From contig NZ_QJSR01000002.1 in the NCBI RefSeq assembly GCF_003217095.1, positions 682,001-746,000 of the forward strand: a stretch of DNA of 64,000 nt, written 5' to 3'. A program made the translations under genes and the position numbers. The notes beneath the pieces are model-generated. The model saw nothing but the letters and a program-made list of their open reading frames with translations. It was not told where the DNA came from and did not search any database. This DNA is from Rhizobium sp. PP-CC-3A-592. GTDB taxonomy: Bacteria > Pseudomonadota > Alphaproteobacteria > Rhizobiales > Rhizobiaceae. Numbering within the stretch: position 1 is the first letter of the stretch; every line of letters starts with the position of its first letter. Shown one piece after another: positions 43,241 to 52,078 of the stretch.

Positions 43241-44214
43241 TGCGCCTTCTCATTCTCGCGGCCGGGCTTGCAATCGATCGTATCGTCGGCGATCCCGATT
43301 GGCTCTGGCGCCGCCTGCCGCACCCCGTGGTGCTGTTCGGCACGGCGATCGCCGCCTGCGAACGCCGGCTGAACCAGCCGCATCTCAGCGACGAGCAGCT
43401 TCGCAGACGCGGCGTGGTGGCAATATCAGCGCTTCTTCTGCTGTCCGCTGCGATCGGCCTTCTTGTCCACCTCGCGCTGTCGCCGCTCGGTCTTGCCGGC
43501 GCCGCGATCGAGGCCCTGATCGTCGCGATCTTCCTCGCGCAGAAGAGCCTGTCCGATCACGTCCTGCGCGTCGCCGCCGGCCTGACCGAGGGCGGGCTTG
43601 CCGGCGGGCGGCGGGCAGTCGCGATGATCGTCGGGCGCGATCCCGAGAGCCTCGACGAGGCCGGCGTCTGCCGGGCTGCCATCGAGAGCCTAGCCGAGAA
43701 CTTCTCAGATGGAGTCGTCGCGCCCCTCTTCTGGTACGCGATCTCAGGGCTTCCGGGCTTGCTGGCCTACAAGATGCTGAACACGGCCGATTCGATGATC
43801 GGCCACAAGACCGAGCGCTATCTCCACTTCGGCTGGGCGTCGGCGCGCCTCGACGATGTCGCAAACCTCCCGGCTGCGCGGCTGTCGATGCTGCTCATTG
43901 CCGGCGGAGCGTGGTGGCGGCTTGGCCAGCGGGCAGGGCGGGATGCGCTGTCCGTCGCCCTGCGCGATCAGGGGCTTCACCGGTCGCCCAATTCCGGCTG
44001 GCCGGAGGCGGCGATGGCAGGCGCGCTCAATCTACAGCTTGCAGGCCCCCGCCTTTACGCCGGTGGCCGGGTCGAGGAGCCGATGATGAATGCCGCCGGA
44101 CGGCCGGTCGCCACGGCAGACGACATTTTGCGCGGCGTCAGGGTCTTCCAGGCCGCCTGCACGCTGGCGCTGGCTGCGGTGATCTCTGTAGCCGTATTTC
44201 AGAATGTATTTTAA
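43240..44214 (+). CDS. cobD: adenosylcobinamide-phosphate synthase CobD (CbiB)
   Basis: A 324-residue inner-membrane protein with about five spans that joins (R)-1-amino-2-propanol phosphate to adenosylcobyric acid. It has AIDRIVGDPDWLWRRLPHPVVLFG (about 11-34), VGRDPESLDEAGVCRAAIESLAENFSDGVVAPLFWY and MLNTADSMIGHKTERYLHFGWASARLDD, the family signatures. It is the last gene of the operon. Confidence 0.93.
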   Translation: MRLLILAAGLAIDRIVGDPDWLWRRLPHPVVLFGTAIAACERRLNQPHLSDEQLRRRGVVAISALLLLSAAIGLLVHLALSPLGLAGAAIEALIVAIFLAQKSLSDHVLRVAAGLTEGGLAGGRRAVAMIVGRDPESLDEAGVCRAAIESLAENFSDGVVAPLFWYAISGLPGLLAYKMLNTADSMIGHKTERYLHFGWASARLDDVANLPAARLSMLLIAGGAWWRLGQRAGRDALSVALRDQGLHRSPNSGWPEAAMAGALNLQLAGPRLYAGGRVEEPMMNAAGRPVATADDILRGVRVFQAACTLALAAVISVAVFQNVF

Positions 44215-44314
44215 CGCTCTGTTTCCACTGCTGTTTAAGTCTTTCTCCGTCCTCTTCCGGTAGCATCGTCCGCAGTGGGGACATCGTGCCGTTGCGGTAC
44301 GCTAGGGGGATCGG

Positions 44315-44755
44315 ATGCGTCGTTTTTTTCTCGCCGCTGTGGCGGTATCGTGCATGACCATGGCAACCGCTGTCATGCCGGACACGGCAAGCGCCGCGAC
44401 GCTCGTCGCCCGCATCAGCCTTGCCAGCCAGACGATGACGGTGAGCGAAAACGGCATTGTCCTGCACCAATGGCAGGTTTCCACGGCGCGCCGGGGCTAT
44501 GTCACGCCGCAGGGCAGCTGGAGTGCGAAATGGCTCTCTCGCGATCACCGCTCGCGGAAATACAACGACGCGCCCATGCCCTTCGCCGTCTTCTTCAACG
44601 GCGGCTATGCCGTTCACGCGACCTTTGATCTGAAGCGCCTGGGACGGCCGGCGTCGCATGGCTGCGTGCGGCTGCATCCGCGGAACGCGGCGGCGTTTTT
44701 CTCGCTGGCCAGCCAGGCCGGATTGCGGAACACGCGCATCGTCATCGCCGACTGA
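44315..44755 (+). CDS. L,D-transpeptidase (YkuD domain)
   Basis: A 146-residue secreted protein with a signal peptide (cleavage after ASAA) and a YkuD catalytic domain (about 29-146). The catalytic motif SHGCVRLHP gives Cys117 and His115; a second His (HATFD, near 101) completes the site. It should form 3-3 peptidoglycan cross-links or attach proteins to the wall in the periplasm. The short form with no LysM or PG-binding domain is common in rhizobia. It lies between the cob and acpXL clusters without obvious link to either. Confidence 0.88.
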   Translation: MRRFFLAAVAVSCMTMATAVMPDTASAATLVARISLASQTMTVSENGIVLHQWQVSTARRGYVTPQGSWSAKWLSRDHRSRKYNDAPMPFAVFFNGGYAVHATFDLKRLGRPASHGCVRLHPRNAAAFFSLASQAGLRNTRIVIAD

Positions 44756-44905
44756 AGATCGCCCCCGGAGGTCGCCCATGCTGCAACGCGGTCCTTTCGG
44801 CAACAGGGCCGCGCAAAAATCCCGGCACGGCCGGAAGGCCATTGGCTTTTCTCACGCAGTTACCCTATAGCTTCGGCAAAACTTGCCACTCAAAGAGGTC
44901 CGCGC

Positions 44906-45184
44906 GTGACAGCCACATTCGACAAGGTCGCCGATATTATTGCAGAAACCAGCGAGATCGATCGCGAGACGATCACGCCGGAAAGCCACACAATTGACGA
45001 TCTGGGCATCGACAGCCTCGATTTCCTCGACATCGTGTTTGCGATCGACAAGGAATTCGGCATCAAGATTCCGCTGGAAAAGTGGACGCAGGACGTCAAC
45101 GAAGGCAAGGCGACGACCGAGGAATACTTCGTTCTGAAGAACCTCTGTGCCAAGATCGACGAACTGCGCGCTGCCAAGGCCTGA
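44906..45184 (+). CDS. acpXL: specialised acyl carrier protein AcpXL
   Basis: A 92-residue acyl carrier protein with the phosphopantetheine site IDSLDFLDI (Ser37). It is longer and more divergent than AcpP and carries the 27-hydroxyoctacosanoate chain for lipid A. It starts with GTG at 44906 after AAAGAGG. It heads the fabZXL-fabF2XL-fabF1XL-adh-lpxXL cluster, the unique very-long-chain fatty acid locus of rhizobia and Brucella. A 186-base gap separates it from fabZXL. Confidence 0.95.
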   Translation: MTATFDKVADIIAETSEIDRETITPESHTIDDLGIDSLDFLDIVFAIDKEFGIKIPLEKWTQDVNEGKATTEEYFVLKNLCAKIDELRAAKA

Positions 45185-45370
45185 TCGGCCTTTCCACCTG
45201 CACCCGTTCCGCGATGCCGCCTGACGCCGCTCTTGCGCGCTTGACAGGCGGCATCGCCGTTTCTACCTGACGGCCTCGAACGCAATGTCCGGGTGCCGCC
45301 GTCACCGGTCCTCGATACCTGTTGCGGGTCTCCCGTCATGGGTTTGAAACTGGTAAGCGGATGATGTCTT

Positions 45371-45889
45371 ATGCTGCTTGAATATTTCCAGATGATCGAC
45401 CGTGTCGAGGCCGTCGACATGACGGCGAAGACGTTGCGCGCCCGCTCCGTCGTGCCGGCCCGGAGCCCGGTCTTCGAGGGGCATTTCCCCGGCTATCCGC
45501 TCGTTCCCGGCGTCCTCCTCATCGAGACGATGGCGCAGGCCTCCGGCTTCCTCGTCCTCGCCGTGACCGATTTCGCTGCGATGCCGTTTCTGATGACGGT
45601 GGATGGCGCCAAGATGCGTTCCTTCGTGGAGCCGGAAGCCGTGCTCGACATCGAGGTCGTGCTGGAGCATGACGGCTCGGGTTTTGCCGTGACGAAGGCG
45701 AAGATTTCGTCTGGCGGCAAGCGGATCGCCGATGCCCAGCTAAAACTGCGGACCGTCCCTTTCGACCAGGTGCCGCTCGGCCCCATCGTCCGCAAGCGAG
45801 CCGACGAGGTCGGGCTCACGGCAGCGCTGGCCGCCCAGCCATCCCCGGAATTGCGTCCAGAATCGCCCCCAGAATCACCCAAGGAGTGA
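45371..45889 (+). CDS. fabZXL: 3-hydroxyacyl-ACP dehydratase FabZXL
   Basis: A 172-residue hot-dog-fold dehydratase. The FabZ active site reads SPVFEGHFPGYPLVPGVLLIETMAQ, with His38 and catalytic Glu52. It has a C-terminal tail of about 25 residues beyond the usual domain (Pro/Glu-rich). It works with AcpXL-bound substrates in the elongation cycle for the C28 chain. It is 4 bases before fabF2XL. Confidence 0.9.
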   Translation: MLLEYFQMIDRVEAVDMTAKTLRARSVVPARSPVFEGHFPGYPLVPGVLLIETMAQASGFLVLAVTDFAAMPFLMTVDGAKMRSFVEPEAVLDIEVVLEHDGSGFAVTKAKISSGGKRIADAQLKLRTVPFDQVPLGPIVRKRADEVGLTAALAAQPSPELRPESPPESPKE

Positions 45890-45893
45890 CCGC

Positions 45894-47111
45894 ATGAAGG
45901 CCGCCAACGATGTCGTGATAACCGGGGTGGGGATCGTCACCAGCCAGGGCGTGGGTGTCGCGCCGCATGTCGCCATGCTCACGGCGGGCGAGGCGCCTGC
46001 GGTGGTGGTGGAGACGGAGCGCTTCGCGCCTTACCCCGTCCACCCGCTGCCGGCCATCAACTGGTCGGCCCAGATCGCCAAGCGCGGCGACCAGCGGCAG
46101 ATGGAGAACTGGCAGCGCCTCGGCGTGTTCAGCGCGGGCCTTGCGCTCGACGATGCCGGGCTGAAGGACGACACGGAGGCCTGCGGCACGATGGACATGA
46201 TCGTCGCGGCCGGCGGCGGTGAGCGCGACATCGCGGTCGACAGCCTGATCGTGGACGAGGGTCTGAAGCGCAACGACCGCGAACATCTGCTGAATGAAAA
46301 GCTGACCACGGAACTGCGCCCGACGCTGTTCCTCGCGCAGCTCTCCAACCTGATGGCCGGCAACATTTCCATCGTCCACAAGGTCACGGGCTCTTCCCGT
46401 ACCTTCATGGGCGAGGAAGCCGCCGGCATTTCCGCCGTCGAAACGGCCTTTGCCCGCATCAAGGCGGGCCAGTCGAGCCATACGCTGGTCGGCGGCGCAC
46501 TGTCGGCCGAGCGGCTCGATATCATCCTGCTCGTGGAAGCGCTACAGGCGCATGCGACCGGTCCATGGCTTCCGCTGTGGTCGCGCGCGGACGGTGAGGG
46601 CGGCGGCATCATCCTCGGCTCGGTCGGCGCTTTCCTGGTGCTCGAATCGCGCGAACATGCCGAAAGCCGCGGCGCGCGGATCTATGCGACCATCGATGCC
46701 GTCGGCGGCGACCGCGGCAGGCGCGATGGCGGCGGGCTGGAACGCCGGCTGGACCAGTTGAGCGAGGCCGCACCGGGCGAGGATACCATCGTGTTTTCCG
46801 GCGCCAGCGGCCTTGCCGTCCTTGCCGCGCAGGAGCTGACTTGGCTGACCAAGCGGTTCCCGAATGCGCCGGTGCGCGGCTATAGCGGCGCCGTCGGACA
46901 TGGGATCGAGGCGCAGTTTCCGCTGGGTCTCGCGCTGGCCGCGCTTGCGCTCGATGCCGGGGCCGTCGTGCCGCCCTTCGATCCGTCGGAGCCGTCCATG
47001 ACGCGCGCGCCGAAGCATGCGATCGTCACGACGCTCGGCCACGGCCGAGGCGAGGGGATCGCCGTACTCACAGCCCATGCCAAAGCGGGTGCAGAGGAGC
47101 TTTCGTCATGA
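45894..47111 (+). CDS. fabF2XL: ketoacyl-ACP synthase-like protein FabF2XL without catalytic Cys
   Basis: A 405-residue thiolase-fold protein of the FabF family. Alignment by eye to FabF1XL places Glu175 (FMGEE) where the catalytic Cys of TACASG should be. The first active-site His is also lost (SGASG in place of HGT), while the second (GHG, His336) is kept. It is therefore unlikely to condense acyl chains itself and resembles the chain-length-factor (KSbeta) partner of type II polyketide synthases. It overlaps fabF1XL by 4 bases, which fits a stable heterodimer made in equal amounts. Known as part of the very-long-chain fatty acid cluster in rhizobia. Confidence 0.88.
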   Translation: MKAANDVVITGVGIVTSQGVGVAPHVAMLTAGEAPAVVVETERFAPYPVHPLPAINWSAQIAKRGDQRQMENWQRLGVFSAGLALDDAGLKDDTEACGTMDMIVAAGGGERDIAVDSLIVDEGLKRNDREHLLNEKLTTELRPTLFLAQLSNLMAGNISIVHKVTGSSRTFMGEEAAGISAVETAFARIKAGQSSHTLVGGALSAERLDIILLVEALQAHATGPWLPLWSRADGEGGGIILGSVGAFLVLESREHAESRGARIYATIDAVGGDRGRRDGGGLERRLDQLSEAAPGEDTIVFSGASGLAVLAAQELTWLTKRFPNAPVRGYSGAVGHGIEAQFPLGLALAALALDAGAVVPPFDPSEPSMTRAPKHAIVTTLGHGRGEGIAVLTAHAKAGAEELSS

Positions 47112-48391
47112 CCAATGCCTATAAGGACCATCTGGGCCGCCCGCTGATCGCCGTTACCGGCATGGGCGTCATCACATCGCTCGGCCAAGGTCTTGAGGAC
47201 AACTGGGCTGCGCTCACCGGCGGCGTGTCCGGCATCCACAAGATCACCCGCTTCCCGACCGACGGACTGTCGACGCGGATCTGCGGAACGGTCGATTTCA
47301 TTGATGTTCCCAACGAAAACTCCGTCGAGCGGTCCTATGCCATGGCGCGGGAGACGACGCTGGAAGCGCTGGCGCAAGCCGGCATTTCCGGGGATTTCGA
47401 CGGCCCCCTCTTTCTCGCAGCGCCGCCGATTGAGCCGGAATGGAGCGCCCGCTTTGCGCTTGCCGACCGCTCGCCGCCGTCGGAAAAGCCGGCCGACGCC
47501 TATAACCGCTTCCTCGCCGCGATGCGCGAAAAGGCCGATCCGGTGTTCTACGAGGCCGCCCTGTTCGGCGCCATCTCCGAGCGTCTGTCCGACCGGTTCG
47601 GAACGCGCGGGCTCCCGGTGACCTTATCCACTGCCTGCGCCTCGGGTGCCACCGCGATCCAGCTCGGCGTCGAGGCCATCCGCCAGGGTCGCACGACCCG
47701 CGCGCTGACCGTCGCCACCGACGGCTCGGTGAGCGCGGAAGCGTTGATCCGCTTCTCGCTGCTCTCGGCCCTCTCCACCCAGAACGACCCGCCGGAAAAG
47801 GCTTCAAAGCCCTTCACGCGCGATCGTGACGGTTTCGTCATCGCCGAAGGTGCCGCCACGCTGGTGCTCGAATCGCTTGAAGCCGCGGTCGCGCGCGGCG
47901 CAAAGGTTCTCGGCATTCTCAAGGGCTGCGGCGAAAAGGCCGATCTCTTCCATCGCACGCGCTCCTCGCCGGATGGCGGGCCTGCCATTGCCTCGATCCG
48001 TGCGGCGCTGGCCGATGCCGGCATCGCCGAGAGCGATATCGGCTACGTCAACGCGCACGGCACCTCGACGCCCGAGAACGACAAGATGGAATATGGCGCG
48101 ATGTCCGCCGTCTTCGGCGAAGGGCTTGCCCGCATCCCGGTCTCCTCGAACAAGTCGATGATCGGCCACACGCTGACGGCGGCCGGCGCCGTCGAGGCGG
48201 TGTTTTCGCTGCAGACGATTCTCACGGGCACCCTGCCCCCGACCATCAACTACCAGAACCCCGATCCGGCCATTGCCCTGGATGTGGTGCCGAACGTCAA
48301 GCGCGATGCGCAGGTGACGGCCGTGCTCTCCAACTCCTTCGGCTTCGGCGGACAGAATGCCAGCCTGGTCATGACGGCGGAACCGGCCTGA
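47108..48391 (+). CDS. fabF1XL: ketoacyl-ACP synthase FabF1XL
   Basis: A 427-residue condensing enzyme with the full Cys-His-His triad: Cys177 (STACASG), His317 (NAHGTSTPEND) and His354 (MIGHTLTAAG). It carries out the elongation steps toward the C28 hydroxy-acid on AcpXL. The start overlaps fabF2XL by 4 bases (ATGA), so translation is coupled. A 45-base gap precedes adh. Confidence 0.92.
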   Translation: MTNAYKDHLGRPLIAVTGMGVITSLGQGLEDNWAALTGGVSGIHKITRFPTDGLSTRICGTVDFIDVPNENSVERSYAMARETTLEALAQAGISGDFDGPLFLAAPPIEPEWSARFALADRSPPSEKPADAYNRFLAAMREKADPVFYEAALFGAISERLSDRFGTRGLPVTLSTACASGATAIQLGVEAIRQGRTTRALTVATDGSVSAEALIRFSLLSALSTQNDPPEKASKPFTRDRDGFVIAEGAATLVLESLEAAVARGAKVLGILKGCGEKADLFHRTRSSPDGGPAIASIRAALADAGIAESDIGYVNAHGTSTPENDKMEYGAMSAVFGEGLARIPVSSNKSMIGHTLTAAGAVEAVFSLQTILTGTLPPTINYQNPDPAIALDVVPNVKRDAQVTAVLSNSFGFGGQNASLVMTAEPA

Positions 48392-48436
48392 GGCCGGCGG
48401 CATTGACGACCTCGCGGAAACGATAAGGAAAAGACC

Positions 48437-49465
48437 ATGCGCGCGCTGCAACTGATCGACGACCGGAAGCTCGAAGTCACCGACCTGCCGGAGCCCGATG
48501 CACCCGGTCCGGGCGAAGTGACGCTGCGCGTCAAGGCCGTGGCGCTCAACCATATCGACGTGTGGGGCTGGCGCGGCATGGCGTTCGCCAAGCGCAAGAT
48601 GCCGCTCGTCATCGGCGCGGAGGCTGCCGGCGTGGTCGAGACCATCGGGCCGGGTGTCGCCAACGTCCTGCCGGGTCAGCTCGTGTCGATCTACGGCGCC
48701 CGAACCTGCGGCCTCTGCCGCCCGTGCCGCGAGGGCCGCGACAATCTCTGCGAACATGTGAGCGGTGTTCACGGCTTCCATCTCGATGGCTTTGCGCAGG
48801 AGAAGGTCAATCTTCCCGCCCGCCTCCTCGTGCCCGCACCGCCCGGCATCGATGCCGTTGCTGCAGCGCTCGCGCCGGTTACCTTCGGCACGGTGGAGCA
48901 CATGCTGTTCGACAATGCCAAGCTCGAGCCGGGCGAGACCATCCTCATCCATGCCGGCGGGTCCGGCATCGGCTCGGCCGCCATCCAGCTCGCCAAGAAG
49001 ATCGGCTGCACGGTCATCACCACGGTCGGCTCCGACGACAAGATCGAGAAGGCCAAGGCGCTCGGTGCCGATCACGTCATCAACTACCGCACCGACCGTT
49101 TTGAAGGCGTGGTGCGCAAGCTGACGAAGAAGAAGGGTGTCGATGTCGTGTTCGAGCATGTCGGCAAGGACACCTGGGCCGGCTCCATGCTCTGCATGAA
49201 GCGGGGCGGGCGCCTCGTCACCTGCGGCTCCACCTCGGGCGTTTCCGCGGACATGAACCTCATGATGCTGTTCCAGCAGCAGCTCAAGCTCATCGGCTCG
49301 TTCGGCTGCCGGATGGAGAACATGGCGGATGCCATGCAGAAGATGGCGCGCGGCCTCGTTCATCCCGTCATCGATACGGAAGTGACCTTCGAAAACATCG
49401 ACCGCGCGCTGGAGCGCATGGAAGGCCGTCAGGTGTTCGGCAAGATCGTCCTGCGGCTGGATTGA
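48437..49465 (+). CDS. zinc-type alcohol dehydrogenase-like oxidoreductase of the lipid A cluster (AdhXL)
   Basis: A 342-residue medium-chain dehydrogenase/reductase. It has GAEAAGVVETIGPGV (near 57), the structural-zinc Cys cluster CGLCRPCREGRDNLC (about 91-105), the nucleotide-binding GGSGIGSAAIQLAKKIG (near 174) and GGRLVTCGSTSG. In rhizobia this gene lies between fabF1XL and lpxXL and is thought to act in making or modifying the very-long-chain acyl group. The reaction is not proven. Confidence 0.86.
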   Translation: MRALQLIDDRKLEVTDLPEPDAPGPGEVTLRVKAVALNHIDVWGWRGMAFAKRKMPLVIGAEAAGVVETIGPGVANVLPGQLVSIYGARTCGLCRPCREGRDNLCEHVSGVHGFHLDGFAQEKVNLPARLLVPAPPGIDAVAAALAPVTFGTVEHMLFDNAKLEPGETILIHAGGSGIGSAAIQLAKKIGCTVITTVGSDDKIEKAKALGADHVINYRTDRFEGVVRKLTKKKGVDVVFEHVGKDTWAGSMLCMKRGGRLVTCGSTSGVSADMNLMMLFQQQLKLIGSFGCRMENMADAMQKMARGLVHPVIDTEVTFENIDRALERMEGRQVFGKIVLRLD

Positions 49466-49469
49466 TCGG

Positions 49470-50429
49470 GTGCGCATTCTGATCACGCGGCTCGTTCTGT
49501 TCTACAGGCATGCGAGCGACTGGATCGTGGCGCAGCTGGCCTTCCTGCCGCTGATGCTGCTGAAACTGCTTCCGCCGGACACGGCTCTCGGCTTCATGGA
49601 CCGCGTGGCGCGGCTTGCCGGGCCGCGCTTCATGCGGGGCCGTCATCTGTTGACGCTCGCCAATCTGCGCGCCGCCTTCCCGGAGAAGAGCGAGAGCGAG
49701 ATCGAAGCGATCGCGATGGAAAGCTGGGGGTCCATCGGCCGGCTTGCCGCCGAATACGTGTTTCTCGACCGGTTGTTCGACTATGATCCGACACGCGGCA
49801 CGCCGGGCCGGGTGGAGGTGGTCGGCGCGCCGATCTTCCTCGACCTGCGCGACAAACCGCGTCCCTTCATCGTCTTTACCGGCCATACCGGCAGTTTCGA
49901 GATGTTGCCGGTGGCAGGATCGGCGTTCGGTCTCGACGTCACCGTGCTCTTCCGCCCGCCGAACAATGCGACCATGGCGAAGAAGGTCTACGATTTCCGC
50001 GCCAAGCGCATGGGAACGCTGGTGCCGTCCCACGCCGGATCGTCCTTCACGCTGGCGCGCAAGCTGGACGAAGGGCAGGGGATCGGCGTTCTGGTCGACC
50101 AGAAATTCAAGAAGGGTTTGAGCACAACGTTTTTCGGTCAGCCGGTCAAGACCAATCCGCTGCTCGCAAAGCTCGTGCGTCAGTTTGGCTGCGAGGTTTA
50201 TCCGGCGCGCTGCATCCGCTTGCCCGGCAATCGATTTCGCCTGGAAATCGAGCCCGCCGTCGCGATTCCCCGCAAGGAGGGCGGCAGCGTGGATGTCGAG
50301 GCGACGGCGCAGCTTCTGAACGACACGGTGGAGCGCTGGGTGCGGGAATATCCCGGCCAATGGCTCTGGTATCATGATCGCTGGCAGGTCAAGCGCAAGC
50401 TGGCCCGCGAGACGAATACGAAAATGTAG
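49470..50429 (+). CDS. lpxXL: lipid A 27-hydroxyoctacosanoyl acyltransferase LpxXL
   Basis: A 319-residue lysophospholipid-acyltransferase-like membrane enzyme of the LpxL/HtrB family. It has an N-terminal membrane segment (about 17-36), the active motif H-x4-E (His139, Glu144 in FTGHTGSFE), the second block FRPPNNATMAKKVYDFRAKRMG and a C-terminal EYPGQWLWYHDRW. It transfers the C28 hydroxy-acid from AcpXL to lipid A. It starts with GTG at 49470, 4 bases after adh. Confidence 0.92.
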   Translation: MRILITRLVLFYRHASDWIVAQLAFLPLMLLKLLPPDTALGFMDRVARLAGPRFMRGRHLLTLANLRAAFPEKSESEIEAIAMESWGSIGRLAAEYVFLDRLFDYDPTRGTPGRVEVVGAPIFLDLRDKPRPFIVFTGHTGSFEMLPVAGSAFGLDVTVLFRPPNNATMAKKVYDFRAKRMGTLVPSHAGSSFTLARKLDEGQGIGVLVDQKFKKGLSTTFFGQPVKTNPLLAKLVRQFGCEVYPARCIRLPGNRFRLEIEPAVAIPRKEGGSVDVEATAQLLNDTVERWVREYPGQWLWYHDRWQVKRKLARETNTKM

Positions 50430-50643
50430 ACAGGGGAGCCTTTGGTTGGCTTTCTCAGTGTCAGCATACCTTATAAAAAAGACATATAAAATACACGATA
50501 TCGCGAAGGATCGGTTGAACGAGGCCGTCGCCTGTGTAGAGTGAAACCGCGCATTTTCGGGCGTTTCGTTGACTTGGTGTCCTGCGGTCAGAATAGACAT
50601 TCTATGTCTGTTGGCAGTGACGCATGGGTGTGGGGATAAGGTC

Positions 50644-51363
50644 GTGAAGACGCTGATCGATTTGTTCTGGGTGAAATACAGCCAGATCCAGCAGGCGGTG
50701 ACCGGCGGGGAAACCGTGCTGATCGACGTCCTCGACAGAGAGATCGAACCCCTTTTGAAGGCGATCGAGAGCGAACGTGCAAAGACGGTCGCGGACGCCC
50801 GCCTGCAGTTTCAGTTTCTGCTGGATCTTCTGAAAAAGGAAGCCGACGACAGCTCCAATGTCATGCGACACAGCAATGTGCTGTCGGATCTTGCCGAGCG
50901 CTATTTCGTCGAGTCGGAGACCGGAAATCTTATGGTGCGGTACCCGGGCATCGCCCCGGAACTGACGGCGCTGCTCCCGAAGGTCCGGGCGGATGAGGGG
51001 CTGTTGAACGAGGCCATTCTCGACAGTCTGCCGGATCGTGTCTGCGTCGTCACGCCCGATTACCGCTATCTCTATGCGAATGTCCTTCACGCACAGCATG
51101 TCCATCAAACCCCTCTGTCCCTGATCGGGCGGACGATTCTGGAATTCGCCGGGCTTCAGTTCTTCGAGGACAACCTGAAACCCCGCCTCGACCGCTGCTT
51201 TGTCGGCGAGACGGTGGATACGACCTATGCCCGCGAAATCGGTGGCCGGACGATCGTGATCCGGTCCCGCATGACCCCGTGCCGCACATCGACAGGGCAG
51301 ATCATCGGCGCCATCATCGTCTATCAGGAACTCGCCAACCGCCGCCGTGCCATCGCGGCCTGA
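50644..51363 (+). CDS. PAS-domain protein with N-terminal helical region
   Basis: A 239-residue protein starting at GTG 50644 (V-K-T-L-I-D-L-F-W). Residues about 1-110 are helical and charged (ERAKTVADARLQFQFLLDLLKKEADD). Residues about 118-235 are a PAS domain (LNEAILDSLPDRVCVVTPDYRYLYAN, LIGRTILEFAG, then IIGAIIVYQELANRRR). No kinase, DNA-binding or GGDEF domain follows, so it may be a sensor or adaptor subunit. An in-frame ATG at 50569 adds 25 residues with two Cys and is possible. It is a lone gene. Confidence 0.7.
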   Translation: MKTLIDLFWVKYSQIQQAVTGGETVLIDVLDREIEPLLKAIESERAKTVADARLQFQFLLDLLKKEADDSSNVMRHSNVLSDLAERYFVESETGNLMVRYPGIAPELTALLPKVRADEGLLNEAILDSLPDRVCVVTPDYRYLYANVLHAQHVHQTPLSLIGRTILEFAGLQFFEDNLKPRLDRCFVGETVDTTYAREIGGRTIVIRSRMTPCRTSTGQIIGAIIVYQELANRRRAIAA

Positions 51364-51383
51364 GTGCGCGGCCGCCGGTAAAT

Positions 51384-51797
51384 TCAGGCCGTAGCGTCTC
51401 CTTCGCCCTCCAGAAGAGCCTTGAGCCGGGTCAGGTCTTTCTGCACCCACGCGACATCGCGTGCGAAGCTGTCCTCACTCGTATCGGCCGGCTGCAACAG
51501 CGTGAACACGACCACGGCTCCCGAGCCGTTCGGTGTCACGCGGAAAGCATTGTAGCTTGTCACGCCTGTTTCCTCGACGACCGTATGGTCCATCACGCCG
51601 AGATCGTTCGCCGGCGTGAAGAATATCCTGACGGTTCCGAGCGGCCCGCTCGCGACCCAGTGATCGCCGGCAGGCTGGAGCCCGCTTGCAAGCCCGGATG
51701 CCCAGAGCGGCATCGTCTCGGGGCGGCTCGCATAGGCATAGACCGCGCCCGCATCCCGCTCGATGACGACCTCGACCGTTCGCACGTTCATCGTCAT
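51384..51797 (-). CDS. SRPBCC-fold protein
   Basis: A 137-residue START/SRPBCC-type protein. It opens MNVRTVEVVIERDAGAVYAYASRPETMPLWASGL, the family signature for polyketide-cyclase-like and Bet v1-like domains, and keeps the beta-strands and the C-terminal helix. It probably binds a small hydrophobic ligand. No partner is encoded nearby. It converges on the PAS gene. Confidence 0.8.
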   Translation of the reverse strand: MTMNVRTVEVVIERDAGAVYAYASRPETMPLWASGLASGLQPAGDHWVASGPLGTVRIFFTPANDLGVMDHTVVEETGVTSYNAFRVTPNGSGAVVVFTLLQPADTSEDSFARDVAWVQKDLTRLKALLEGEGDATA

Positions 51798-52078
51798 TTC
51801 GCTCTCTCCTTCTCCTCTTCGAGCATTCCCGGCGGTGCACGTGCGGACACCTTTGCAGGACGTCCTCGCGTCGCCGTCACATCTGCCGGCATCGGACGGG
51901 AAATGTAGCTGCGAACGTCAACAATGTCTTGTGGTTGACTCTTTCCGGTGCCAAAACTTGCGGCGTTCACCCATTCGGCAACCGGCTGCAACGGTCGGCA
52001 TTGCGGGTAAGACACATCAATGGAACGCCCGCCGATGACCGGCATCCCCGCGTTCCAGGATCTAATGGAGGCATATAC

